Shown here piece after piece: positions 47,132 to 63,840 of a stretch of 64,000 bases of DNA (the stretch's first letter is position 1; every line of letters begins with the position of its first letter). The notes under the pieces are model-generated. The model made no database searches. It was not told the origin of the DNA and was given only the letters and a program-made list of their open reading frames with translations. Source of the DNA: Fremontodendron californicum (lineage: Eukaryota; Streptophyta; Magnoliopsida; Malvales; Malvaceae); the NCBI GenBank assembly GCA_030761205.1, contig JAULJL010000015.1, positions 11,227,501 to 11,291,500 of the forward strand, written 5' to 3'. Position numbers and translations under genes: made by a program.

Positions 47132-49951
47132 ATGGTATAGTTAACTTCTTAAGAAATTTTCATTAGCATGCTTAATATTTTTATCATTTTATGAATACTT
47201 TCTTTGCTTCCTGGATTTTGCTTTGGATGCTAACAGGTTTTGGTTGGAAGTCATGGTGAGAAAGATGGTTCAAATGATGAAACCCTGGTTGATTACTTGG
47301 GGAATCCGGTGGACAAGTCGAAAACTGGTGGATGGCTTGCTGCAGGGCTCATCTTAGGTGCTTATGATGAACTTCAGAAGTTAGTGTGGTTTACCTTCAT
47401 CAAATATGTCCTCTTTGCTAATATGAATGGAAGTTTTGGTGCAGGATCCGAGCTCTCGGAGAGGATATGTGTGATGGGCATATCCATGAACTTAGTGACA
47501 TACTTGGTTGGAGATTTGCATATTTCAGCAGCAAAATCTGCAACTATAGTTACCAACTTCATGGGCACTCTCAATTTGCTTGGTCTCCTTGGAGGTTTCT
47601 TAGCTGATGCCAAACTTAGCAGATACTTGACAGTTGCACTCTCTGCATCAATAACTGCTCTGGTGAGTTTTTATTTTTTATTTTTATACATAACTGAAAT
47701 AATAAAGTTGATATCTTTACATTGCATGCTTTGCAAACTAAGAACCATCACTATACATATATTTCAAGACCTTACCTTCCTTGAGTGATAAATGCAAGCT
47801 GAGATCATATAACGTTTGTTTTTAACGTTATCTCATCTTGCACCAGGGAGTGATTTTATTAACAATGGCTACAACAATTCCAAGCATGAGGCCTCCTCCC
47901 TGTCATGACTATAGAAGACAGCATAATGAGTGCATTGAGGTAAACGGCCGGCAACTGGCTTTGCTGTATGCAGCACTATACACAACAGCACTTGGTGGTG
48001 GAGGAATAAAGTCTAATGTCTCTGGTTTTGGCTCTGATCAATTTGACGTGAGAGATCCCAAGGAGGAGAAGGCTATGATTTTCTTCTTCAATAGGTTCTA
48101 TTTTGGCATCAGCATTGGGTCTTTATTTGCCGTGATTGTGCTGGTATATATACAAGATAATGTAGGAAGAGGGTGGGGATATGGAATTTCAGCAGGAACA
48201 ATGGTGATTGCAGTAGCAGTTTTGCTTTGTGGAACACCCTGGTACAGGTTTAAAAAGCCTCAGGGAAGCCCTTTAACTGTCATATGGAGGGTTCTATTCT
48301 TGGCATTGAAGAAGAGAAATCAGTCTTATCCTTCCCATCCCAGCCTTCTGAACGATTATGAAAACAGAAAGGTTCCCTACACACAAAGATTCAAGTAAGT
48401 ATGATTTGACATAGTTTTACTCTAAAGATAACAATTTCATGGCAAATTCTGTGCTCCTGTCTTTCTACTAGGACCAGTTGCTGTAAAACTAAAAGTAATT
48501 AAAGAACATAAAATCCAACTTTTTTTTCCCTGATAAATCCCTTTATGAGCTAGTTTTGTGCTATTGGTATACAAATTGAAGAATTTTGCTTCCATTTCTG
48601 TTCACCAACTCAAGCAGAAATATGAAATTTTACTGCTTGCAGAACTCTAGTCCCCAAAGTTAACTTTAGAACATGAACCCCCCCCCCCTCCCACCCAATA
48701 GGAATTAAAAAAGAAAAAAAAAAGTCAGAAGTAAAGAAAATCATCCATCTTGATCTTGAAATGCAACTGAAATCAGGTATCTGGTCCTTTCCCATCAGAT
48801 TCCATCTAGTATAGCCACTAAAATTATGCCTAAAAACACAACTCTCTGGTCCTTACTCCTAACAGATTCTTTTGGTACACACCTAAGAGATCTACTTAAT
48901 TATTAGATTTATGCATTGTAACCAGGGGAATCCAGTCCAAGTTTGCAGGGCCATATTTGCATCAAGTGCCAAATTATTAATTGAACTAGCCATCCAGAAT
49001 TTTACTTTTCCCTGAAAATTAACAAAACTTCATTTCACTGTGCATGTGATGATTAGGTGTCTCGACAAAGCTGCAGTCCTAGATGACAATTGTGCTGCCA
49101 ATACAAACAAAAATAACCCATGGATAGTATCAACTGTGACCCAAGTTGAGGAGGTGAAAATGCTCCTAAAGCTACTCCCCATTTGGTCCACATGTATCCT
49201 CTTCTGGACAATCTACTCCCAAATGACTACTTTTACAGTTGAGCAAGCCACCATAATGCACCGAACAGTTGGTTCCTTCGTAATCCCTGCAGGTTCTTTC
49301 TCTGCCTTTCTCATTATCACCATTCTCCTCTTCACTTCCCTAAATGAGAAAGTGTTTGTCCCCTTGGCTCAAAAAATTACCTATAATGTCCAAGGAATCA
49401 CAAGCCTCCAAAGGATTGGAATTGGACTCATTTTGTCAATAGCTGCTATGGTGGGTGCTGCTATTGTTGAGAAAGAAAGGAGGGAATTTGGTATTCAGAA
49501 AGAAGTCAAAATAAGTGCCTTTTGGCTACTCGTTCAATTTTTCCTCGTAGGTGCCGGGGAAGCTTTTGCTTATGTTGGACAACTAGAGTTCTTTATTAGA
49601 GAGGCACCAGAACGAATGAAATCCATGAGCACAGGGCTTTTTCTGAGCACCATTTCAATGGGGTTCTTTGTGAGCAGTTTGTTAGTGTCTATTGTCGACC
49701 ATGTGACCAAAAAGAGCTGGCTTAGGAGCAACCTGAATAAAGGAAAGTTAAATAACTTTTACTGGTTACTTGCAGTGTTAGGATTTCTAAATTTCTTGGT
49801 TTTTCTTATCGTTGCATCAAGACATCAGTACAAAATGCAGCTGCCTATTAAGCCTGAGTCTGGACAGGAGCTTAAGAGCTTGAACGATGAAATGATAGAA
49901 GACATGGAGAAGAAAGCAAGCATCCAATCAGTGGAAAATATAGAGCCATAG
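47132..49951 (+). CDS. NRT1/PTR family (NPF) proton-coupled transporter, NPF6-like
   Basis: Five exons join in phase: 47132-47134 (only the ATG), 47237-47357, 47445-47662, 47847-48394 and 49057-49951, giving 594 residues, the usual NPF length. The spliced start is MVLVGSHGEKDG. The family motif ExxER (ELSER, residues 44-48), needed for proton coupling, comes just before the first membrane segment. Further family blocks are VTNFMGTLNLLGLLGGFLAD, GGGGIKSNVSGFGSDQFD, FFFNRFYFGISIGSLFAV, YSQMTTFTVEQA and APERMKSMSTGLFLST, within about 12 predicted membrane helices and a central polar loop. NPF proteins import nitrate, peptides or hormones at the plasma or vacuole membrane. The ELSERICVMGISMNLVTYLV block resembles the NPF6.4 (NRT1.3) group by memory; the substrate cannot be read from sequence. 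Intron 2 (47358-47444) is 87 nt, in frame and stop-free. Confidence 0.92.
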
Positions 49952-51284
49952 CATATCTGTATTTTAAGAGGATTCTATTAATTTTCCATGATACAGTATA
50001 GTTCTTATTTTAGCTTGCTAAAAAAAGAGGACAAATTTAGCAGTGTCATGGGTAATTGTAAGGTGGTATTCAATTATTCTTTCTTCTGCTCCATATCATG
50101 CTGTGCAAACAGGGAGATTTCCGTGTCCCGCTGTTCAACATTATAGGGAGATTTTATTTATCGTGCTTGATAAAGATGTGTTAATTATCCTAGGAATTAT
50201 TCCAACTCTAGCTGTTAGATGTGATTTCATTTGTTCCCTGATGAATCTTGGGGGTTAAAGGTTGCCTGACAGAATATCATGCATTGTGACTTTAAAGATC
50301 AACCAAAACATATTGGATATAACTTCTGACATAGCTATAAAGAAGCAGGCTTATCAATGTAAAAGAATTCCTAGTTGAAAACTACGTACGAGTTGAAAAT
50401 GTTGGGTTCAAGGAAATTTAGCCATCAAAGAGAGAGAGTCTTTATGCCAATACATCCAGGAAACCCACTACAGATACAGAAAAAATGTTCACCAAGCAAA
50501 CAACAAATCCACAATACAGAAGCAGAAGCAGAAGCTGAACACTAAAAAATCATATAAATTGTAAAGAAGGGCCGTCGAGTGCAGCTAGGTGGTTTATGAC
50601 CAATGGGGATGTAGAATGTTATCTCCTTTTGTTTGCTAACATATACATCTCCTCTGTCTCAATCTCAACTGACCTTTTCACCTAAGAGGAAAACAAGGCA
50701 TAATAGAATCAATAAACTCTTTTCTAGGTACATGTGAAACCCTGTTGGATTTGAGCTTCAAAGTGAGCTCTCCCATCCCATAAATCTCAACTTTTCTTCC
50801 CAAAATTCAAACCTGAGACCTCCAAGTTGAAAGTCTCAAGTTCTACAGTTTAGAACCACTATAAGAACTAGAATTAATAACCTTGTGCAGAGACATTTCA
50901 TGCAATGGGATTCATCATGGCTCATTAAAACTGAAACCTGTTATAGCATTGCCCTAAGGGTAGGAGAATTCCATGGCATCACAGACTAAAAAGCTCCTAC
51001 TTCCAGAATTCCCCTCGCTAAAGTTATACAAGTATATAAATTAAGCGGAACACAAGCTTTGAATGCATTCATGTTTGCCTCTTTTCTAACTAAACAGTAA
51101 ACACCCACTATAATATCAAAATTCCTCGCAATCCTAGACTGAAACCCCAAATTATCCTATCAATATATAACACGAAAATATATTTTCCCAACAATCAGAT
51201 TTAGGCAAAATTTAAACAAAATGTAAAAGAAAAAGAACCATATATTGGCAGCGTAAGTCACAGAAAGAAACGGAGGCAACTAAC
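49952..51284. other. Intergenic DNA between NPF and PFP genes
   Basis: It holds the NPF 3' flank and AT-rich sequence. On the minus strand an acceptor CTCTTAG|GTGAAAAGG lies at about 50681 and pairs with a donor near 51284, described under the possible minus-strand transcript. No recognised protein domain occurs on either strand. Confidence 0.4.
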
Positions 51285-51430
51285 CTGGATAGCTCTTTGC
51301 AACGATAAGGGTCGAACTGGAATCCGTTGATACAGCGGCGACGATCCACGACTCGACGACTCCAACCAAGTGGATTGCCTGCTCTGCTACGTTGTTCTCG
51401 AGTTACTGCTGGTATTGGGCTCAGTCTATT
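50619..51430 (-). other. Possible spliced minus-strand transcript, product unrecognised
   Basis: A GC-richer block at 51285-51430 ends in ATCCAG|GTTAGT (donor 51284), and 51284-50682 could be an intron with acceptor TCTTAG before 50681. One frame runs across the junction without a stop (...LYQRIPVRPLSLQRAIQ, then VKRSVEIETEEMYMLANKRR, stop at 50621-50619), but no upstream in-frame ATG precedes it. It may be a non-coding transcript divergent from the PFP gene, a small protein gene, or a remnant. I do not recognise it. Confidence 0.3.
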
Positions 51431-51954
51431 GAGTTGAGAGCAGGCCCACTTCTTTTTTTAGGGTTAAAAAAAAAAAAATTAAATTAGATACTTGAATTTG
51501 AATTTGTATTCTATCCATCATTATCTTAAACGGTTAACGTGTTGAAATTATTTAATTCACCAATAAAAAATCAATACATGTCATAGTTAATGTCATGTAA
51601 ATAATTTTTTTTTTTCAGATTTATTTTAAAATTTAAAAAAAAAATAATTAAAAAATATATTATTTATTTTAATTTTTTTATTTAAAATTAAAAATAAATT
51701 TTTTTAATAAAAAATAATTTTAATTTTTTTCATAATGCTTACGTGTACAAACTGTTATGTGTTGCATTTTTATTGATAAAAAAAATGATATAACATCAAA
51801 TCGTTATTAACCAGCGTATGAAAATAAAATTCGGATAATTTTTTTACTGTTTGATCATGGACTTTCTCAACTAACAATGTCGCCTATTCCTAAGTTGAAG
51901 GACGTAACAAATGTCTATTTCACCCTTTTGTTTAACGAACTCTCCGCCCCGTCT

Positions 51955-51963
51955 AATATAAAC
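51955..51963 (+). promoter_or_regulatory. TATA-like box of the PFP-beta gene
   Basis: AATATAAAC lies about 76 bp upstream of the ATG at 52039, followed by a pyrimidine-rich leader. It sits between the upstream in-frame ATG (51877) and the chosen start, which is one reason to prefer 52039. Confidence 0.35.
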
Positions 51964-52038
51964 ACCATATCCAGAGCTCCATTTCTCTGCACTTTTTTTT
52001 TAGCTTATATTCCACCACTTTTCTGTTCGACGTTGATC

Positions 52039-59019
<6,981 letters not shown>

Positions 59020-59159
59020 TCTTTGACCATATGTATCATAACGTCCAATAATGTTCTTTTCCAACAAAAAGGATCAACATGTAAATAAAGTCGGCAAATT
59101 TATTTGAGTATAACTAATTTTTTTTTATTTATTAAAATACTCTATTTTTAGTATGGATA

Positions 59160-59560
59160 AAATAATAAAAATTTATTTTTTTAAAAATAATCAAAACAAT
59201 GAAGGGAAGTCATCATCTAAGATGACGACTTCTCTTCATCATTTAAAAAAAAAAATTAAAATAAATTACAAGAAAAGTCGTCATCTCATATGACGACTTC
59301 CCTTGTATTATTATTATTTTTTTAAAATAATAATTTTCATGTTTGAAAGTTATCATTTGAGATGACGACTTTCAAATTTTTTTTTTAATTTTAAAAATTA
59401 TACCATTGAAAAAAAAAATTAATTTTAAAACTAAATTTTATAAAATTAAATTAAAAAAAATAAATTAAAAAAACTAATTTTACAAAACTAAAAAATTATT
59501 ATATCGTTTTCCAAACTAATTTTTTTTTTTTAAAAATTAATAACAAAATTAAAAAATAAT
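59160..59560. mobile_element. Stacked-hairpin terminus of a second Mutator-like element
   Basis: Three short palindromes stand in series: 59198-59243 (outer AATGAAGGGAAG / CTTCTCTTCATCATT), 59268-59306 (outer ACAAG/CTTGT) and 59342-59376 (outer TTTGAAAG/CTTTCAAA). All share the core AGTCGTCATCT...AGATGACGACT. This copies the design of the TIR arrays at 25.5 and 29.8 kb with a different core sequence, followed inward by similar AT-rich DNA. I find no matching array on the other side within the window and no target duplication, so this is one terminus only. Confidence 0.55.
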
Positions 59561-59564
59561 AATT

Positions 59565-60090
59565 TTGAAGAGGGTGGTGGAGGAAATATGTAGGAGAGTT
59601 AAGAAGACTTTTCTTGATTGGTTGGAGGAGTTCAGGAGGAACAGCAGCGCCAGCTAACATGTATCTTAGATCAAAGCTTGTAACTCGAGTTCCTGCCATT
59701 GAGCCAAGCTGAAGTAACTTCCCATCCCTAACAAAACAAAGGAGACCCAATTTTAGAAGGCAAAAATCAAGGAAGTAACCAAGCCAGAAACTTTCCAAAC
59801 CAGGGAGTTAGAACTTAGAACTTTCTGAGGTTCTGTCAAGAAGAGATAAAACGAAAAGGGTGCAAAGAAAAAAAAAAAGGAATAAAAATCTTACTGGTAA
59901 ATCTGGTGTTTGAATCTGGAAGTGCTGACAGGTTGCTGTTGAGCTGAGGTACAAAAAAAGGGAGTGTAGAAGATCCAGACCCAGATGGCTGTTGATGTTG
60001 ATGTTGTTCAAGGAGAAGTTTGGGTATCTTTGCAGAACGTTGTTGGTCTGACTCAGGCTGGTTTCTCCATTATTTCAGATGCAAGTCCAT
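59565..60090 (-). pseudogene. Truncated growth-regulating factor (GRF) gene fragment
   Basis: On the minus strand exon 1 (60090-59895) starts MDLHLK, meets TAA at 60072-60070, then continues in frame WRNQPESDQQRSAKIPKLLL to SNTRFT. Donor GTAAGA and acceptor TTGTTAG then join in phase to exon 2 (from 59727), MGSYFSLAQWQELELQALI. That is the start of the QLQ domain by which GRF transcription factors bind GIF coactivators. One lost base near 59668 shifts the frame, and YMLAGAAVPPELLQPIKKSL completes QLQ. Homology stops after LHHPLQ, exactly where AT-rich hairpin-terminus DNA begins; the zinc-binding WRC domain is absent. The intron is retained, so this is a genomic fragment and not a retrocopy. 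It looks captured by the adjoining Mutator-like terminus. Confidence 0.8.
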
Positions 60091-60164
60091 GAAGAGAGAG
60101 AGAGATTTGTAGTTTGGTTGCTTTTGTTTAGGATTTGGTTGGGTCCTGTAGGTTTCTTTTTTAA

Positions 60165-60638
60165 CAAGCCTCATAAATATAGGTTTAAGTCTTTATATAT
60201 ATGTCATAGTAGATCCTCTAGAGTTTTTTGATATGAGATGGAATGTTACAAACTCCCCCCGTTAAAGCTTGACGTCCTCATCAAGTTCAACACAGAACCA
60301 AGATCACATCGAGCGTTGGGATTCTAGAGGTGACTCCTACCGTGTAGCACTTAGCTCTTTTAGGATTCTAGAATTGGCTCTCACCGTGTAGTACTTAGCT
60401 CCCTTAGGATTCTAGAGGTGGCTCTCACGGTATAGCACTTAGCTCCCATATTCCGGCCGGTGATTTCTCTGATATCATTTGTGGAGACCCGCACCCAACC
60501 TGTGAGGTATTGTCGGCTTTGACCCGAATGTCTCACGGTTTTGTCCCACAAAAGGCAACTCACAAGTATGGGTTTAAGTCTCTACATATATATCATAGCA
60601 GATCCTCAGAGTTTCCCGATATGGGATGGGATGTTACA
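60165..60638 (-). mobile_element. TRIM-like short retroelement
   Basis: Read on the minus strand, TGTAACATCCCATCCCATAT (from 60638) and TGTAACATTCCATCTCATAT (from 60250) start two direct repeats of about 85 bp or more. The first may extend to CTCCACA (60480, about 159 bp) and is followed by TGATATCAGAGA, close to the Met tRNA primer site TGGTATCAGAGC. The second is preceded by the purine tract AACGGGGGGAGTT. The interior is under 250 bp and non-coding. This is the layout of a TRIM. The right-hand LTR copy is truncated or diverged beyond about 60165. Confidence 0.55.
60319..60449. repeat. Three ~44-bp tandem units inside the TRIM-like element
   Basis: Units start at 60319, 60363 and 60407 with GGATTCTAGA and contain CACCGTGTAGTACTTAGCTC-type text. 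They differ at a few positions. The array fills most of the element interior. Confidence 0.8.
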
Positions 60639-61059
60639 ATAATGATGTACAATTTGCTCTATAAAGAATATGATGTGATATTGGTATCTGTATACATGTT
60701 TGCGTGTTTGATGAATTGCAAGAGTTTAGTAGTTAGGAGAGTGTTTTTGAGATGTTACGGTTTTAAGTTAAATCAATTAGCTTTCAAGGTGTAATGTTGT
60801 CACAGGATTATTTGATTATGGACCTTGGGTTTATTTGCTGCTATCAGTATATTTATTAGTTGACTCAGCATCTTGAGTAACTGAAGTTTCTTTCATAGGT
60901 AAAATTGAGGTGATTACATATTCGAACAATCTTCGACTTTCTTGATGAAGTTCAAATTTTAAGATGTTAATATGTTATGTATGTGTGTATGTATTTCTGC
61001 TAGTGCTTCTTGTTCAGTACAGATGCTATGTGCGTGTTCTTATTCAGACCTGAATGCAG
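60639..61059. other. DNA upstream of the UBX gene fragment, no exon found
   Basis: I searched all frames for the N-terminal and first SEP-domain exons expected of a PUX gene and found none. The 60510-60794 frame has no recognisable domain. Confidence 0.5.
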
Positions 61060-61639
61060 AGTGTGATGGGGTCTCAATGTCCGAAAGAGCTAGAACCAGC
61101 TGATCCGAGAACAAAAGTGGATCTTCACCTCTTTAGGCGGGATGAAAACTACTCTGTGCGTCCTTTTATCTCCTCTTATAAGTTCGTCGTATTTGTTCTT
61201 TTGCCTGCTTCTGCATTTACGGTTCCTTTGTTCCCTTGTTTTCATCCAGGAACCAAAGACGCGCCAAAGTGCATTTCAGGGTGTTGGAAGAACTCTAGGA
61301 AGCAGCAGCAGCACCCCCAGCCCTACTCCCTCTGAGCCAACTGCTGCTGCCGGTAGTATCAGCACTGCACCGGTGCCATCTATGGGCCTGGTTGTGGATT
61401 CATCATTGCCAACAACCTCTATTCAGCTGAGGTTAGCGGATGGGACTCGCATGGTCTCACGCTTCAACTACCATCATACCGTCAAAGATATCCGTGGCTT
61501 CATTGATGCATCACGACCTGGTGGAGCGAGAAACTACCAGTTGCTGACAATGGGGTTCCCTCCTAAACAACTGACTGATTTGGACCAGACAGTAGAGCAG
61601 GCTGGCGTTGCTAATTCAGTTGTTATCCAGAAATACTAG
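61060..61639 (+). pseudogene. 5'-truncated PUX-type UBX-domain protein gene (SEP C-terminus and UBX)
   Basis: Two in-phase exons remain: 61060-61155 (after acceptor GAATGCAG) and 61250-61639. They encode [20 protein letters not shown], the end of a SEP domain. A Ser/Pro linker beginning [13 protein letters not shown] follows, then a complete UBX domain ([43 protein letters not shown]) ending VIQKY. UBX proteins of this type are p47-like adaptors of the CDC48/p97 ATPase. A full plant PUX4/PUX3-like protein is about 300 residues; only about 161 remain. The missing 5' exons cannot fit between here and the PFP stop at 59019, where the GRF fragment and TRIM lie. The remaining frame is undamaged, so it could still be expressed from a new promoter, but no start codon context is obvious. 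Confidence 0.78.
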
Positions 61640-62217
61640 CAAAGGTGTTTTGCCCCTTTTTTTCTTTTTACATCTTTTAGTCGTTGACTCCATGATACAT
61701 CATGCACACCAAAACTGATGAGATTCATGTGATAGACCAGAAAATCTGCTGTTGATTACGTTAGTATTGTAGGGTAAATAAAAAAAAGGTTCTTGAGAGT
61801 TTACATGAAAGAACACTTCCAGTTCAGCCTCATATGTTGTAAAACCTGTTTATTTTTTCAAATTAAAAAAAAAAAAAAAAAACCATTTAAATGTTTTTGA
61901 TTTACCTCCTGAAGAGAGTGGTAAGTGTATGTAATGAGGATGGAAGTGTATCTTTGAATTATTTTCAGTAAGGGGATTTTGGCAAATGTCCAATGCTATT
62001 GGTATCTTCTGGCAAAAGATTTCTACATTTCTTGTTTGTAGGCAGTATTGTTTTTAATTGACGAAATTCGAGCCAATGGCAGCCAGTTTTGTTGGTGATT
62101 TGACAAGGAATTGCATTGGGCAAGAAGTGGACTGGAAGTAACCGAAAGGTGGGCTTCCTGTCCTAGCATTTGTTCTACTTCAATGCAATCAGAGCTCAGA
62201 ATGACCTTACAATCAAG
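61640..62217. other. 3' flank of the UBX fragment, no gene seen
   Basis: It holds the probable UBX 3' UTR and unremarkable sequence with an A-run at 61865-61881. The frame at 62111-62386 runs into the MITE below and is not a gene. Confidence 0.5.
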
Positions 62218-62220
62218 TAA

Positions 62221-62838
62221 GGGTTCATTTGACGGTGAAATTGATTTCAGTGAAATTAAAAATAATAGTAAAAGTAAGATTAATTACTTTAGCGGTGATA
62301 TTAGGTACTGTAGTGATGATATTGGGTATTATAGCGACATATATGTTTGGATTCAAAAGCAACGGTGGCGGTTAGGTGAATTATAGTAAGAAGGAAAAAT
62401 GATCATTAAGAACATTAAATTAAAATATGTATATAATAAAACTTTTAAATATTAATTATTTATAAAATTAATAAATAATTAAAAATTATCAAATTAAAAT
62501 TTTGTGAAGTAATTATTTTATTAATAAAAATAATATTTTTAATGTAATTATTTATTTTCAATTAATTTTTATTATTATAAAATATGTTTATTAATTTATT
62601 TTATAATAAAAAAAGTTTATTATATATTTATTTTATATATATATAAATGAAGGCTAAAAAGGTAAAAAAAAAAAACCTCCCACTTGAGGGTCTTTTTCTC
62701 CATTGGTGCTTGAAGCACCGGTGAAGAAAAAAGGGGTTAGCACGGTCCCTTTTGCCAAACAAGTAAAATGGTGCGATTGGGGTACAAAAGTGCTCTAATC
62801 GCGTCTCACCAAAGGTCCATTTATATCCAAATGGACCC
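62221..62838. mobile_element. PIF/Harbinger-type (Tourist-like) MITE
   Basis: This 618-bp element has inverted ends GGGTTCATTTG and GGGTCCATTTG (reverse complement of the right end) and is flanked by TAA on both sides (62218-62220 and 62839-62841). The interior is AT-rich with GATATTGGGTATTATAGCGA-type text and no transposase. A TAA duplication and these ends fit Tourist-like MITEs. Confidence 0.7.
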
Positions 62839-62864
62839 TAAGTCAGTGGGTGCATTATTTTAAG

Positions 62865-63840
62865 GTATTGGTATGAATTGGTATCGTGTGTTTGGGTGAA
62901 TCATTTTGGATTTATTGTAATATTTCAATTTTTCAAATATATATTTTTATATATAATATAGTTTATTTTCAAGTTTTTTAATAAAAAGTATAGGGTTAAG
63001 GGTAAATTTATCATCCTATTATAGGTGGATATTGAAATTTGTCACTATATTTTATTTTGATTGATATTTGTCATTGTACTTTTGGAATTAAATGCAAATT
63101 TGCCACTATACTTTAATTCAATATTGAATTTTGCCACTATGCTTTTATTTGATTGAATTTTGCCACTAGATTTTGATTTTTTATTGAATTTTGTCATTCA
63201 ACTTTGATTTTAGATGTTTTTAAGACAAAATTTAATAATAAAAAAAATCTTCAAATATTTCATTTTAATAATTAGGGTTTAATAAATTAATTAATCAAAA
63301 AAGTTTAAGCTTTAGTTTTTTATAAAATAAAAATTTTATGTTGATTTTTTAGTTTTAATATTTTTTTATAAATTAATTTTATCTTCAAATCTTTCAAAAT
63401 CAAAATTGAATGGTAAAATTTAATCAAAAATCAAAGTTTAGCAGTAAAATCCAATCAAATAAAAGTATAGTGGCAAATTTGCTCTAATCTCAAAAGTACA
63501 AAGATAAATATCAATCAACATAAAATTATGGTGACAAATTTCAATATCCACTTATAGTATGGTGGTAAATTACTTATTAATCCAAAAGTATATATTATAT
63601 ACACATATAAATATACTTCAAATACATTTTTATGTTTATGTGCAAATATAATTTTTCAAAATTATTAACATTTAATATCCAAAATTTTTAAATATCAAAT
63701 AAATAAAATAAATAAATTATTTTCAATAGCTTAATTTAATGAATATATTTAATTTTTAAATAAAGTTATGAAAAAATAATCAATAGAGAAAAAAGCATTA
63801 GGAATCATGGTAGAAAATTTTGGGCAAGACCGATCGAATC
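62865..63840 (+). repeat. Dispersed repeat family E copy, split by a foldback MITE
   Basis: The parts 62865-62992 and 63593-63840 together match the reverse complement of 57930-58480 in PFP intron 15. The MITE at 62993-63583 interrupts the alignment at AAAAGTATA. After 63840 an AT-rich stretch runs to the window end with no feature seen. Confidence 0.6.
62993..63583. mobile_element. Mutator-type foldback MITE with perfect 9-bp duplication
   Basis: This 591-bp element starts GGGTTAAGGGTAAATTTATC and ends in the inverted counterpart (GGATTAATAAGTAATTTACC read inward). Both sides carry AAAAGTATA (62984-62992 and 63584-63592). The arms, about 220 bp each (to about 63215 and from about 63375), are inverted copies with repeated TTTGCCACTATACTTT-type words. 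The central 160 bp is unpaired AT-rich DNA. A 9-bp duplication and long arms place it in the Mutator group. It has no coding capacity. Confidence 0.85.

Noticed and set aside
47374..47613. 79-codon minus-strand frame opposite NPF exons 2-3
   Set aside because: It is an antisense shadow of a well-supported NPF coding region.
51877..52038. Upstream in-frame ATG as the PFP-beta start
   Set aside because: It would add 54 residues not seen in the family, and a TATA-like box lies between it and ATG 52039. The family N-terminus fits the later start.
62111..62386. 91-codon frame as a gene downstream of the UBX fragment
   Set aside because: Its second half is Tourist-like MITE sequence (from 62221), and its first half shows no domain or splice partner.
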